From: Polyodon spathula
Taxonomy: Eukaryota; Chordata; Actinopteri; Acipenseriformes; Polyodontidae
Reading direction: 5' to 3'
Length of the DNA stretch: 64,000 bases
Assembly (NCBI RefSeq): GCF_017654505.1
Contig: NC_054548.1
Span: forward strand, 27,188,969-27,252,968
Under the pieces are notes generated by a model, which made no database searches, was not told the origin of the DNA, and worked only from the letters and a program-made list of their open reading frames with translations. Shown in pieces: positions 33,272 through 45,944 of the stretch (positions are counted from its first letter, which is position 1; each line of letters opens with the position of its first letter). A program made the position numbers and the translations under genes.

Positions 33272-35264
33272 TAATGCTTTATAGCACCGTAATAAGTGGA
33301 ACAAATGTGCAAAACCCCAAGATGTATTGACAACTTTTGTAACTGAACAATTCATAATCACAAATCCATACTGAGTACCTATATTTTACATATGAAAGAC
33401 ATATTTACTTGCATATTATTTTTTTTATATAAGGGATATCATTGCTGGCATTGCAATATATTTGTGTAGCGTTGGAATGAGTTTCATGACATTATAACAA
33501 TATTGAAAACGATACTCCTACATTGATCAAATCACTTCTACAGCGGAATATAATATTACAATTACGGATTAAATGATTTATTACAAATATTTGAGAATAT
33601 ATTTAAAGCTGTACAGTAATTATGTATTACCCACATGGAACAAAATTGCAATATTTAATATATGAGTAATACATTTAAGTTATATATAACAGGATAGATG
33701 TATACTTGTGTCAAAGTAATGCTATTAGTAGGCATGGGGTAGGGGTCAGGACTGGTAGGTGACACAACACAGGAATTGATAAGCTTGTAACAAAGGGGTC
33801 GCGGCTCTACAGCGGATAAGTGCTGTAGCCGCTGTGAAGGGGCTGGTTTTTCAAAATGTAATCTGAATCGTGATTCAGATTTTGTAATTATAGATTATGT
33901 GATCGACATTCCTTTAAAAACAAAACTAATATTGTAAGCATAATTATTTGTAATGTGGACACAAGTAATCCACCAATGACATTTTATGAAAAAATAGATC
34001 AAAACGATCCAGATAAAAGAAATCTGGAACATAAAATAAGGGAAAACAAAATCTGGATCAATGTTATCCAGATTAAAGGTTAAGGTGTCGGTTTCAATCT
34101 CTGTGTGTGCAATACACATTTTTTTTTTTTTTTTTTAATAAATATTGTATTCAATGTTTAGATTACATACAACACCAAACAAGTTTGTCAGTGTTGCGGG
34201 GGGTAGCAGAAACCCTTTAGAACAAAGTTCTTATGGATATATATATTGGGTCAGCTTTTTTATTTTATTTTTACCAGGCACTGCTACCAGTTTAATCAAG
34301 ATGTGACATACTTCTAATCACATGACGCCATCACACAAAAAAGGATTTAGATCTCAAGATCATGGCAAGATGGCTGGAAAGAATAAATGTGAAATCCTCT
34401 AAAACTAGATGGTGGAAATCATCAAGCTTGACAAGATTGTGGATTCTAATCAGGCAAACTGCCAAGAAAACCAATCCATCATCGTGTACTGTTTGGTATA
34501 TAGTGAGAATGCACCCAGTTCTGTCTATCCAATGGAATGAAGACCATCGTGCCTTTTAATAGTGAGACTACTGCTAATAAAACTCTGATTAACAAAGAAA
34601 TCTCCATTTTAAATACTGACAGATAGCTTTAATAATTGAAGATTCATGTACTGCACTTTGACCTTTTTCTTTTCTAGTTGAAAAACAAGGAATGAAATCA
34701 TAGCAGATTATGGTTGACTGTGTGATGCAGGGTCAGACCTGAAATGATCTAAAATGGATGCGGAATGTTCAGTATTCAAGTGGCTTGGAGTCCCATATAG
34801 ATTACTGATAGGGCTAGTGTTTCCAAAGTCCAGTAAATACCTTTTTATCTGGTACTCGCTCTTCATTTGTCTGCAGGGCCTGTAAAGAATAAAATAAAAG
34901 CCTTATTTTTACGTAAGCGCAAAGGCACATTTTCAGAAGGGTATAATTCTAACGGTGTAAGAGAAGAATGTGCTCAGAACAATAAGTCAGCAGCTCCTAC
35001 CTGCAGTAAACTTAATTATTGTTAGTTTTATACCATAACAGTTATTTTATTCCTCTCAATTTGTCTTTTAAAATTATTTATTTTTAGAAGAGGCATAATA
35101 TAATGTCAGTTGACTATTTTGCCATGCTGCTGTGGCAAAACAAATTCCTCACCTAAAGGATGCCATCCAGCAACAGGTGCTGTGTGTTCCTGTGACAATT
35201 TGTGTTTTCAGTCATCTTGACCATTGACCCCTTCCCAAACCGAAGTAGGACTGAAGCTGAATGA
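33272..35264. other. non-coding DNA
   Basis: Nothing recognised. An open frame at 34362-34559 is isolated and has no known domain. Confidence 0.5.
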
Positions 35265-35560
35265 TGCCCTGTGACATAACGGCTGAGTAGTGACATACCC
35301 AGACCAGGAAGCTGACAGACACAGACAGGCAGATACTTGCGGGTTAATGCGCTGTGGCGCGTTTTTATTCAAACTCAAATAATTACACAAAAACAATTCT
35401 CACAGAGCAAAAATAGAAATGTTTAACAAAACAATCACGAACACAAACAAATACGGTGCTGGTCTACCCAGCATGAGTAGCAACCCCCAACCCCAAACAC
35501 ACAAACAGGCACATTTATATACATGTGGCTATCTCCGAATTAAAGACCAATGAATCAATA
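35265..35560. repeat. possible LTR fragment
   Basis: Contains CAGACACAGACAGGCAG, GCGCTGTGGCGCG and CACATTTATATACATGTGGCT, which have the flavour of the family B LTRs (CACA repeats, then 'TTTATATAC.TGTGGCT'). No boundaries or target duplication were found. Confidence 0.25.
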
Positions 35561-35742
35561 TAATTGAATTTGAATATAATCAAAACACATGTTGTTTGAC
35601 CAACGAACAATTTATACTATAAAACATAATATCATGACATTATAACAATTATTAACAATCAGGAAATCCCCAAATGACAACATGGATGATTCTCAAAAAG
35701 TTTGCATTTGAAAACACAGCTTTTATTGTTTTATATGGTCTT

Positions 35743-36210
35743 TTCGTTCACATAAAGTCAGAAAAAACAGCATATGAATCCAAATTGACATGTATTTATA
35801 CATATGAATCCAAATTGACATGTATTTATACTAAAGTAATACAAAAATGACTACAAAAGATTTAGAAGTGAGTAGTTTTTCGAGATTTACGATTATACTG
35901 TAAATTTACAGTATAATCGTAAATCTCGAAAAACTACTCAATTGTAAATCTTTTGTAGTCATTTTTGTATTACTTTAGTATAAATACATGTTAATTTGGA
36001 TTCATATGTTGTTTTTTCTGACTTTATGTGAACGAAGACACAAATTCGCCCGTTTTCTCATTGGAAATAGTGATATTTTGAAATTTACCTGTCCTGATCA
36101 CAAAAGCAAAGTTTGTGGGGAATAATAGCCATTTTCTATACTGTTAAGGCATAAGAAATTAGGAAATAACACTTACTACCCAGGAACAAAAATTGTGTTA
36201 CATAGTGTAA
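35743..36210. mobile_element. hairpin-type deletion derivative of the 50148 transposon family
   Basis: Consists of one full terminal arm (about 35905-36210, ending TTACATAGTGTAAT) and one partial arm (35743-35904) in opposite orientation, meeting without spacer. The arm sequence matches 50148-50455 (TTTGTAGTCATTTTTGTATT; GACTTTATGTGAACGAA). The left arm has a 30-bp tandem duplication (35771-35830). There is no coding capacity. Confidence 0.8.
35869..35940. repeat. 72-bp perfect palindrome
   Basis: Arms of 36 bp pair without mismatch around a centre between 35904 and 35905 (TGTAAA|TTTACA). Outside it, the inverted match continues with a few mismatches and small gaps. Confidence 0.95.
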
Positions 36211-36295
36211 TCAATGTAAGCTATAATAGAGATATTGCACTGGTACATCAGTAATCAATGTAAGCTATAACAGAGATATTGCATTGGTACATTGC
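36207..36295 (+). repeat. 44-bp tandem duplication
   Basis: GTAATCAATGTAAGCTATAA starts both units (36207 and 36251), with a few substitutions between them. It begins at the terminus of the transposon arm. Confidence 0.9.
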
Positions 36296-38859
36296 TAGTC
36301 AACACTAGCTTTCTGAATCTATGGAAGTATTCACTAAAAGGAATTATTTTTAGAGAAAAGTTTAACATGATGTTGAAAGAATTATGGTTGTTCTTGTCAT
36401 TCCATCAATGTATTTTTTTAAATTTATTTTTTAATTAACAGCCCTGCAAGCATCAATACAGATCTTTTATCCACCTGGCAAACTTGTATTCAGCTCAGCA
36501 CGTCACAGAGAAACCAGGAAAAAGTTTCAATAATTTTTAATATTTAGCTCACTAAAGATATATGCCTGAAGATATACTTTTAAAATAATTTTTAGTCCAC
36601 TTACAGTGAACTTGGAATTTTATACACATCTCGGTTCCTGTTCATTCCAATAAGAATTTGTTAATAAAGGTACCATTCTGACCATAAATAACTGAGACCA
36701 AAGCTTATCTGAATTGAGCCTAAGATGGTCCTATGAGGTCCTAAGTCATACACTTCATGCAATTAGGAGATAAGAGAGTAATGAAAAGAACATTGATACA
36801 TGATCTGAATTACTAATGCCTTGTTTCTGCTGTAACACTTAAGGCATGGCTGCATTGACAGTTTTGAACGATGAATTCATAAGTGTTCATATTTCAAATG
36901 TTGTCTCTGCGAGCAAAACAGAGTACAACATACTGTGAATTAATTAGTAAAATGTATCTATGAGATTCTTGTAAGTCAACCCCAGGCTTTTTTTAAATTT
37001 GTTTGCTGGTTTGTTTTTTGTTACTTTGTAATCACACAGCTTGCAATATATGCCTGGCCTAAGAACAGATTTATAAGTCAGTGTTATTTAAATAATAATA
37101 TACACAATCTATACCTGTTACAATGTGATTTAAGTGTTCTTCAAATGTCAATGGGGCAAGACATTTTTGTTTTGGATTGTGTGACCAGCATGCTTTTAAA
37201 TTTACATTTTATTCAAATAGAACCCAGCTGTTTCCGTCAGTGGTAGCGATGATGAATTCACAGCAGGAAACATGTCCCAGACACAGTTTTAATGAAAGAA
37301 ACTATATCAAATGAGGAAATATATATTAGCACATGAAATTGAGGGTCAAGAATAACCATTTGGGATAAAAAAAATAGGGTTCCATTTGGGTCTGAAATAC
37401 TGCAGTAGGAGATATTACTGAAATATGTGTCTTGATAGGGAAAGCTTTAACACTGCTAAGATAAACACATTATAATTGTAGGGAAATAGGAAATAACAGA
37501 AAGGATACTGTTAACACCATAAAACAGAAGGAGGTATGCAAATAAGAAGGAACAACATACATAATAGGGCCATTTTTTATCTGATAGAAAGGGTTTGATG
37601 CTTCTAAGCAAATGTACTTTACATACAAAGCAACACTTCATGAGACTGACATTCACAACTGGCAGGTACTTCTAACTTAATGGTATTTGATGCAAAAAAG
37701 GCAGGAAAATGTCATTAAATTGGCATATAAACCAGTATTTTATGCTCATTGTAGCTATCAAGTAAAAGCCACTTTAGCTCTTGTAACAACTGTGCTGAGT
37801 GGGTATGAACTGCAGAATCCAAAACAAAAAGATCAGCAGCTTTCTGGATTTGCTCGATCTCATCCAAGTAGATGATTTATGTATTTTATTTATTCATTCT
37901 TTACCAGGAAAAAAAACAAACACTAAGACCGAGGCCTCTTTCTTGGAAAAATGACCAGAAACAGGCGTCAGTAATTTCACATCCCTAAAACATTACACTC
38001 AAAGACAATCTCATCATCATTCTGAAAAGTGACAGGTAAGGAATGCTTTAACTGCATAAACACAAGTTGTTTTCAGCTTTTAGCATAGTTTGGCAACTTT
38101 ATTCACTCTGCTGAGGGTATTCATTTCTTACTTGTTGACCTCATATGACTGTGGCACGGGACATATTGAAGCAGATGCCAATACTGTCATGTTGGGAAAG
38201 CCTTTGAATAAGCACACTTACCTTAGACAGGTGTGTACATTTTCACCAAAAATGATATTTATTAACAGAGATGTTTGCTTGCTTGTCTTTAGGACTGAAG
38301 TAATGAATGACTTAATTTGCCCCAATCGTAACTTCTGATATATATCCCTGTAACAATCCAGCTTAACAACTATAGCTTGTTAACCAGGAGATGTGAAGAA
38401 CTTTGTGTCAGTCAATTAAAACTTAATGTCACTGGTGTAGCTTGATTGGCTCTTTTCTCATAAAAAAAAAAAAAAAATAATAATACAAACTAACTTACTT
38501 GACTTTGTAATGCTTTCTTGTTCCAGGTTTTGACAAAGCCATATTAAAATTATTTGCTTTTATCCATAAATACTCTTTTAAAAAACATTTACTCCCTCTA
38601 AGTTGAAAGACTGATATTTCTGTACAAAGGAGTTATTAACATGCTCTTGTAATTAAAGGACAGACTATGTAGGCTGCTGGTTTTCCTCAATGGTCACTCC
38701 AGCCAGAAGTAGAATTTGGTGCCATGGAAACATTTTAGGATTAATACCTGGATTGTTAATGTAGATAGAACATACCACTATTGTGTATCCATTTAACACT
38801 GAGCAGTGATCTTCCCAACAGTTTGAAGATAATGATATAATCGGAAGCTATTTTAAAAT
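36296..38859. other. non-coding DNA
   Basis: No gene or repeat recognised apart from A/T runs. Confidence 0.5.
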
Positions 38860-38864
38860 GTAGG

Positions 38865-39317
38865 TGTGACAGGGCGAGCAGCCCTGTACATTATATTGTT
38901 TGTTTATTTTTAGAACAGGGTCTCCCTCTCCACCCCTGTGTTTGTGTTTATTTATTATTTATTGTATATATGACGGCGTGTGTTTTGTTATTGTTTTTAT
39001 TTTAAACGTGTTCTGGTAGAGGCAAGGTGGAAGCTCGTCCTCTGCCAGGAGTAATTAATAAACTACTAATTAATCATTTAAATTAAACAAAAGAATAGGA
39101 ACAGTGACATTAATCCACCCAACCTGACCTGTTATATTTTATGTTTGTGATATGTTTTTGTTCACACTTATTTTCTGTGCTCTGTGACCGTTTATTTTTG
39201 TAAAATCTTTTATTTATTTTTGTTTAAATAAACGGCACGTCTTTTTGCACTGCACTACCTGGTTTGTTTTTGTTCCTGCATCTGGCCTGACGTCACCACA
39301 CACGCCGTCTTGTCACA
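38865..39317 (+). repeat. solo LTR, family A
   Basis: TGTGACAGGG…TTGTCACA, 453 bp, flanked by the perfect 5-bp duplication GTAGG (38860-38864 and 39318-39322). AATAAA at 39227-39232 gives plus polarity. Single LTRs with a duplication arise by recombination between the two LTRs of a full element. Confidence 0.9.
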
Positions 39318-39322
39318 GTAGG

Positions 39323-40399
39323 TCATGAAGGACAGAATGCACCAGATGGAAACATAATCATATCCACTACTGATGTTTGAAATCAAGTAATTTTCAGTCC
39401 TGCCATGGTCAATTGTAGAAGACCATGGAGCCTATTCATTTGATCTAACAGTGACAGACATCAATGCAATACTGTTTAGATAATTACAATAAAAATCTTT
39501 GTTTGCCAAGGTTATTTTAATCATCTAACATCTAACTGCATTATGAAAGAGTATGTCTGTATAAATGTTGAAAACAACAGAAAAAGATTTCTGTGGTATT
39601 ACGCATCTCAAATAAATGAACTTTTGTTACAATGATTTGTGTTTGTCTAAAGAATTCAGCACTTTTGATAAAACTTTTTAAATATTCAATTCATGAAGCA
39701 GGCATTTTCCCTGTCTAGATTTATTAAAATGAGCAATTAGGTTCCACTAGCATTGCATATTTTTCTTGTAATCTGAATTTCATGGTGTGGTGATTTTTAA
39801 CAATTTCTCAAGCGGCATCAAGAGATTATTTGATTCAGGTCATTTTTAGCTTGTTAAATTTGCACCGATCAAATGAAAATAAAGAGAGACAGGGTTCAGC
39901 TGCTTCTAAAGTAAAGAGCTAAAGGTTACTCGTTGTATATGTGGGATGATAACACCTTTCCATGTAGGCACTGTCATTACCGGTACTGTAATTAGTCCTT
40001 ATCCATTTTATTTGATGTGTCTTTCCTGTTTTGAAAAATAGAAGGCTCTGTTTTGTGTTACAATAACTATATAAAACAGTTGTGTTAGAACACTAAAGTG
40101 GTGATATGTCAACATGACCATATATTAATGTTTGCAAAATATGATAATCATGCTCCCTATTAAAGCCAATAATTGGATCTTATTTTTCCAAATATGTTTA
40201 ACAAATGTATTTATCCAACCAAACCAGATGAAACTAAATAAGAAATGAATCAGTCAAGTGTAAAATTCCAGCATTTATTTAAGTGCAGGATGATGCTTCA
40301 AGAACAATTTGAAGAATATTAATGTATGCGTGAATAAAACCCTCTGTTACTGAGCTTTCAAATGCATTAAAATAAATTGGGTCTGATATTCTTCCACTG
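39323..40399. other. non-coding DNA
   Basis: Nothing recognised. Confidence 0.5.
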
Positions 40400-40560
40400 T
40401 ACTTGCCACGGGTAGGGTGACAGCAATAACCAATATACTAAAAGAACTTAAATACATGTAGCCAAACCCATCTTGGGTTTCAGAAGGACAAGGACCTTCG
40501 TGGTCGAGAGATCTTTTAATTATCCCTACACAGGTTCTTTGATCCTTGGGGTTCCGCACA
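40400..40560 (-). repeat. repeat shared in inverse with 53530-53696
   Basis: The minus strand reads AACCTGTGTAGGGATAA…AAGGTCCTTGTCCTT…AAACCCA. The segment 53540-53625 has the same order (AACCTGCATAGGGG, AAGGTCCTTGTCCTT, AAACCCA). It is probably the 3' end of an LTR family. The element boundaries around 40.4-42.0 kb were not resolved. Confidence 0.5.
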
Positions 40561-42134
40561 CACCCAACAACGGCAACATGTTAAAATTAATTAAACAAAT
40601 TTTAATTCTCCACAGGGTCAGGTTCACTCTAAAAATACAAACAAGGAAGCGCCCACTAAAACAAACAAAATACAAAGTATAGAAATACTACTCTGTGCAC
40701 TTGATTAATAAATCACAGCAAATCCAACAAAGGAGACAAAGTGCAATAATAATGCAGTTCGTAGTTAGTTGTCCAGAATCCTGAAAAGGAATGGAAAAAG
40801 ATGGAAGAGTCCAAAAAAGGGAGGGGGGGGGGGATGCTATGTCGTTCCCCCCAAATGTTCTTGCCCGAAAGTGTCATCCTCCAGGAGGTGATACACTCAC
40901 CGGAACCGTCCTCCAATCCGTTGCCGACTCTAGAGAGGGGAGATCCCAGGAAACTGGGAAAGGACAAAAGTAGTTTTCAGGGAAGAGGAAATATAGGTAA
41001 GTAGGTTCACAGTTCCTCCTAAATCCAGCAAAGCTGGTTATTTCCCTTTAGCTGGACTTGTGCCCTTGCATGTCTCCACCTCTTTCTCTCCACAGCCCAG
41101 ATTGAACCTGTGTCGTCGCTGCTCTCTCTTCAACTCTGGAACTGGCAAATAACACCGTGGTCAACTGCCCCCAGTGGTGCCTCAGAACAATGCACACAGT
41201 CAGTAGCTGCTAGACTCCTCCCAGTTGTACACATTTAACATGAAATCACACAATGAATGTAATCAGAATACTACCCCCCTTGCTGGTGTCTTTTCAGGTT
41301 CTCTCTCCTTCCTCCTCCCAGGTGGCAGCCCTGTCTGACTGGCCCACAAATCTTGGTGGGCTGAAGAGGGAACACACAAAAAGACAAGGAGCCACACACA
41401 AAAAGAAAATACTGTCAGTCTCTTCCTTCTTTGTATAATAATAATTATGAGCCAGGTAGAGTCAAATAAGGTGGAGTATATACACTAGGAGGGAGGTAAT
41501 ACAGCCAAAAAGAAACAATTGTGGCAAAAAATAAACAAAGCACAGTCCCAATCCAACCACAAAGAAAATAAAGTCCCAAAACAAATGGCTGTATTACCTG
41601 TGCTCTGATGAAGTCCCGATAGCAAAAAAAAGAAATGATCCAAAGGTTTACAAGAGCTCCCGTTCGTATTCCACATCGCCACTCTTAGATCCTTCTTCTT
41701 CCAAATATCATTTACTCAGAGAACTGTCCTTCCATGCCTCCAAGGCTCTTTCCCCAGTGCTTCTTCTTCCTGGTTCTCTAGCCACCCCCTTTATACAACC
41801 CCTGCCCCTTGCTCACCCAATCACCGCTCGTGCAGTATGCTTAAGGCGGGACTACTCAGCAGTGCTGGTGAAAGTGCAGTGGGGTAACATAGTCCAAAAT
41901 AAAAGCAAAGGTTTCAGTGCAGCTGATTCAACAAAACAGTCCACAATGCACACAGTGAGAAACAGAAAAATAAAAGAACACTAACACAGCGGTTCGTCAC
42001 CTGTGACATACTTCAAGTAATTTTTACAAAATGTTACTACTTAATGATTCATAGAGCTTCTTTTTCTAGTGTTTAATAATCTTCCTAGCTGGTATTTTGA
42101 CATTCAGTGCATCGGCATATTATAACAATAATAT
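40561..42134. other. possible old LTR or retroelement sequence, unresolved
   Basis: Moderately GC-rich compared with its surroundings, with a G-rich run at 40821-40833. The end at 42004 (CACCTGTGACA) equals the end of the LTR-like block at 53696. No coding frame recognised. Confidence 0.35.
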
Positions 42135-42789
42135 AAATATAATAAGAAATAAAAATGTGCATTATAAATATCATATGGGAGATACTGAAATTAAAGAAGG
42201 ACTCTATGAAAAAGACCTAGGAGTTTTTGTTGAAATGTCTTCATCTAGACAATGTGGGGAAGCTATCAAAAAGGTCAACAAGATGCTCGGATACATTGTG
42301 AAAAGTGTTGAATTTAAATCAAGGGAAGTAATGTTAAAACTGTACAATGCATTAGTAAGACCTCATTTTGAATATTGTGTTCAGTTCTGGTCACCTCGCT
42401 ACAAAATGGATATTGCTGCTCTAGAAAGACTGCAAAGAAGAGCGACCAGAATTATTCCGGCTTTTAAAGGCATGTCATATGCAGACAGGCTAAAAGAATT
42501 GAATCTATTCAGTCTTGAACAAAGAAGACTACGTGGCGACATAATTCAAGCATTCAAAATTCTAAAAGGTATTGACAATGTCGACCCAAGCCTGAAAAAA
42601 GAAACAAGGACCAGGGGTCTCAAATGGAGATTAGACAAAGTGGCATTCAGAACAGAAAATAGGAGGCACGTTTTTACACAGAGTATCATGAGGGTCTGGA
42701 ATCATCTCCCCAGTAAAGTTGTTGAAGCTGACACCCTGGGATTCTTCAAGAAGCTACTTGATGAGATTCTGGGATCAATAAGCTACTAA
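42135..42789 (+). pseudogene. LINE ORF2 C-terminal region, open
   Basis: An open frame of about 215 residues to TAA at 42787-42789. In order: YKYHMGDTEIKEG, YEKDLGVFVEMSSSRQC (the 'DLGV' block after the RT core in CR1/L2 ORF2), AIKKVNKMLGYI, LYNALVRPHFEYCVQFWSP (thumb-like end of the RT region), then AALERLQRRATRII and the C-terminal KKLLDEILGSISY. The RT active-site box (xADD) would lie upstream and is absent. The LYNALVRPHFEYC block is a strong family marker. Compared with the 6764 copy it lacks a few residues (DARDFFSLKK versus DPSLKK). No promoter or start; non-functional. Confidence 0.85.
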
Positions 42790-42857
42790 CAACCAAACGA
42801 GCAAGATGGGCCAAATGGCTTCCTCGCATTTGTAAACTTTCTTATGTTCTTATATAT
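42135..42857 (+). mobile_element. 5'-truncated CR1/L2-type LINE, longer copy
   Basis: Same family as 6763-7250, extending further upstream. It ends with the GATGGGCCAAATGGC segment and the TTATGTTC tail. The left boundary is approximate and no target duplication could be defined. Confidence 0.85.
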
Positions 42858-43699
42858 TACACACGCTTTGGCAAAAGATCAAACAAACAATTTCAACACT
42901 GTTCATGTTCAGGTCCTGAAAGTGTTTTTCAACCCATTCTGAAGAAACAGCTATGGCTGAAGGAAATCTTAACTCTATTTGTAGAAAACATGTGATTGAA
43001 GCACTGGTGTGTAACAAGATGTGTAGCAAGCCTAACGTGCTTAAGAATGTGCTGCACATTGTAAAATAGATGGTCCGTTCTATGTTAAATCAACAAAGGT
43101 TGAAACTACACTTCTTCAGAATTACAGTAAAGTAAGTGTATAGGAAAGTCAGTTTTGATGGTATTAGAGCTCAAATGTAACTTCTTTTTAAACCCTGAAA
43201 CCAATAATTCATTAAATATGAACTTTCATCTCTTTAGCCAAAAATACAGCATTAAACATTATTTATTTATTTGTTTTTATTATTATAGATCCCTCTCTGG
43301 TAATGGCATTACCCTGTGAACCATGACTTTGATTGCTAAAATACTTTTGTATTCTTCCACCCTGAGGAAGATGCTCACCACGTTTTATCTTGGGATGCCC
43401 AGAAGGAGCTACTCAGTTTTATCATAGTCCTTATGCTTTAACTTTGTGTTGACAGAGTTTTCAGAATATTGTTTGACTTATTTTGAAGCTCCTTACTGAG
43501 AAAAAAACAACATGGAAATAAATTATTCATCCACATTTACCCTCATTACTGCTCAAAAATGTGTCAACGCAAGCATTTATTAGAACACGACAGAGTTGTG
43601 AAGAGTTTCTGCCTTATTACTTGCAAACTGCCTTGTTTGTAGCTCATTTCATGGGTTAACCAAATGATTCACAATGGTCAAATCGGCTCCTATGAATAT
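42858..43699. other. non-coding DNA
   Basis: No recognised feature. Confidence 0.5.
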
Positions 43700-43704
43700 A
43701 GATC

Positions 43705-44324
43705 TGTAACAGAGCGAGCAGCCCTGCACGTTTATTTTTAGAACAGGGTTTCCCCCTCCGCCCCTGTGCAGTTTATTTTGTATTTGTCTTATGATTTATT
43801 TATGTATGTATTTATATATAAGTGATGGCGAATGCTGTGTGTGTTTGTGCAGTATGATTTATTTATTGTATTTATATATTGTAAATGACCGTATTTTGTT
43901 TTTGCAGCGTGGATGGGAAGCCCATCGTGCAGAAGGTGTCTATCTCCCGAATTAATAAGTGATTAATTTGTTGTTATCGGGAGATGGTCACCTGTATAAA
44001 TATCTGCTGCTCTCTGCACTTCGGGTGGGTGTTCAGAAGTGGAGAACGGGAGAGCGAGAGGAGAGATTAATTTAAAAGAAAGATATAGGAACAGTGAAGG
44101 CGATCACCCAGCCTGATCTATATTTGTATTTTGGTGTCCGTGATTTGTTTTATTTAAAACCTTTATTTTTGGTCTGTGATCAGTGTTTTTTTTTTTTTGA
44201 TCAAATATTTTATTTATTTTTGTATTAAAATAAAACGTGCAAGCGCCATTGCACTGTACCTGTAGTGGTTTGTTCCTGTTCCTCCTTCTGGCCTGACCTC
44301 AGTGTAACGTCATTTCCTGTCACA
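43705..44324 (+). repeat. solo LTR, family A, with promoter and poly-A signals
   Basis: TGTAACAGAG…CCTGTCACA, 620 bp. Flanks AGATC (43700-43704) and AGAGC (44325-44329) match at four of five positions. TATAAATA at 43995-44002 and AATAAA at 44229-44234 give a plausible U3-R-U5 layout on the plus strand. Confidence 0.82.
43995..44002 (+). promoter_or_regulatory. LTR TATA box
   Basis: TATAAATA inside the solo LTR, about 230 bp before its AATAAA signal. Confidence 0.5.
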
Positions 44325-44329
44325 AGAGC

Positions 44330-45201
44330 TCTGAACTATATTTGTTAAAATTACATGACAAATGTTGAACACTTCAAATGCCAACTGACAACATTGAATA
44401 ACCTCTCAAAATAAGTACTTTTGTGGTATAACTTACATTAGAGATGTTCCAGTCCATTAGTCCTTCTGACTTTTAAGGACGGAACCTTGGCAGCCTACAT
44501 AGCATACTTTATCCCACATTTTTGCAATCTAGTTTTGAAAGTGCACATCACTTTTTTTTATCTTAAACATATGGTAACAAGAAATATTTTGTAACTATTG
44601 CTTCTTTTTTTGTATTGTATTTGTTTTTATAAATAAAATCTCATAACTTTGAGACATCCTACTATCTGACACCTCACCATGCAGATTTACGAATTATTGT
44701 GTACCCTGAGGCATTGCAAATGAAAGCAACTTACCTAGGACATTTAAAAGATTCCATACTGGACAGAAATAAGTCAATGAAACTTATATATTCTCAGAGT
44801 GACATTGGTGACAACTAAATTACTCGCACGATCATATTGTCTTTAAAATAATTTAGATTCAGTTTTAGTAGCCTAGGTCTAAAGATCGATATTATACCGA
44901 CAACTTTTTTCAAATGTCATAGGCTATTGAATTCAACTTTAGAAGTGCTTCTTTCTTTCTTTTCTGCTTCTGCTTCTTTCTTATTTTTCTCAGATTGCAT
45001 GAAATTATTACAGCATGTTTTATCATCAAGAAACACGGGACAAGATTTAAAAAAAAAAACTGTGTTTTATAGTAACAAGAGATTTAGTAACAAGTGATTT
45101 TCAAAGAAATCAATCCTCTTTAATTTAACACAGGTGTGCTTTTAGATTTAGAACAGGGCTTGCACTAGTATTTGTTTGTTTCACATGTTATAGTCATGAT
45201 G
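44330..45201. other. non-coding DNA
   Basis: No recognised feature. Confidence 0.5.
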
Positions 45202-45203
45202 TA

Positions 45204-45504
45204 CAGCTATGGCTAAAAGTTTTGCATCACCCTATAGAAATAGCTAATTTTGCTTCATAAAGTCAAATGAAACCTGCTGAATAAAGTTACTTAACATATT
45301 GAATTACATACCGCTTTGTAGTTTTCCATATAAAAACTGACAAATTGAAAAATGTGACATTTTGAAATCTAACATGAAATACTGTACTACTATTAATTAA
45401 TTTTATTACATTATGTTAAATAAAATATCAAAATGATGTTAATAGTTTTTTTTTTAATCTCAACCTTAAAATTCTAGAAGATGCAAAACTTTTGTCCACT
45501 GCTG
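45204..45504 (+). mobile_element. Tc1/mariner-like MITE, copy 2
   Basis: Inverted ends CAGCTATGGCTAAAAGTTTTG and CAGCAGTGGACAAAAGTTTTG, flanked on both sides by TA (45202-45203, 45505-45506). It is 301 bp with no coding frame. Copy 1 at 971-1331 is inverted relative to this one. Confidence 0.85.
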
Positions 45505-45944
45505 TATAATTAATAAAATAATTGTTTTAATTATTTTACACGACTACTAACTATTTTGTTAACATAATGAAACATAAAGATGTTTTTTGTTTTGTTTTTT
45601 GTGATTGAGTCATTTAAACTACACTCTTCCAGTAGCCAGCTACACTGCAGACTAAAAAGAGGCTACCAGTATACTGTACACACAATTGAGATCTTTAAGA
45701 TTGTTAATTAAAAAAAAAAAAACATATATATATATGACATACTTTTAACCTGCCTTTAGACTCAGACACTCAACTGCACAAAAGGCAGACCACAGTGGTT
45801 ATTTTACTGATCTATGCAGTGGCAGATCTAAATACGACCACCTTTGTCACCATGTGACACATATAACAATTTAAGTTTGACTATATCTTAGACGCTGTAC
45901 TTCTGCACTTCATGCAATGGCAAATATTAGTTTGGTTACAGTAT

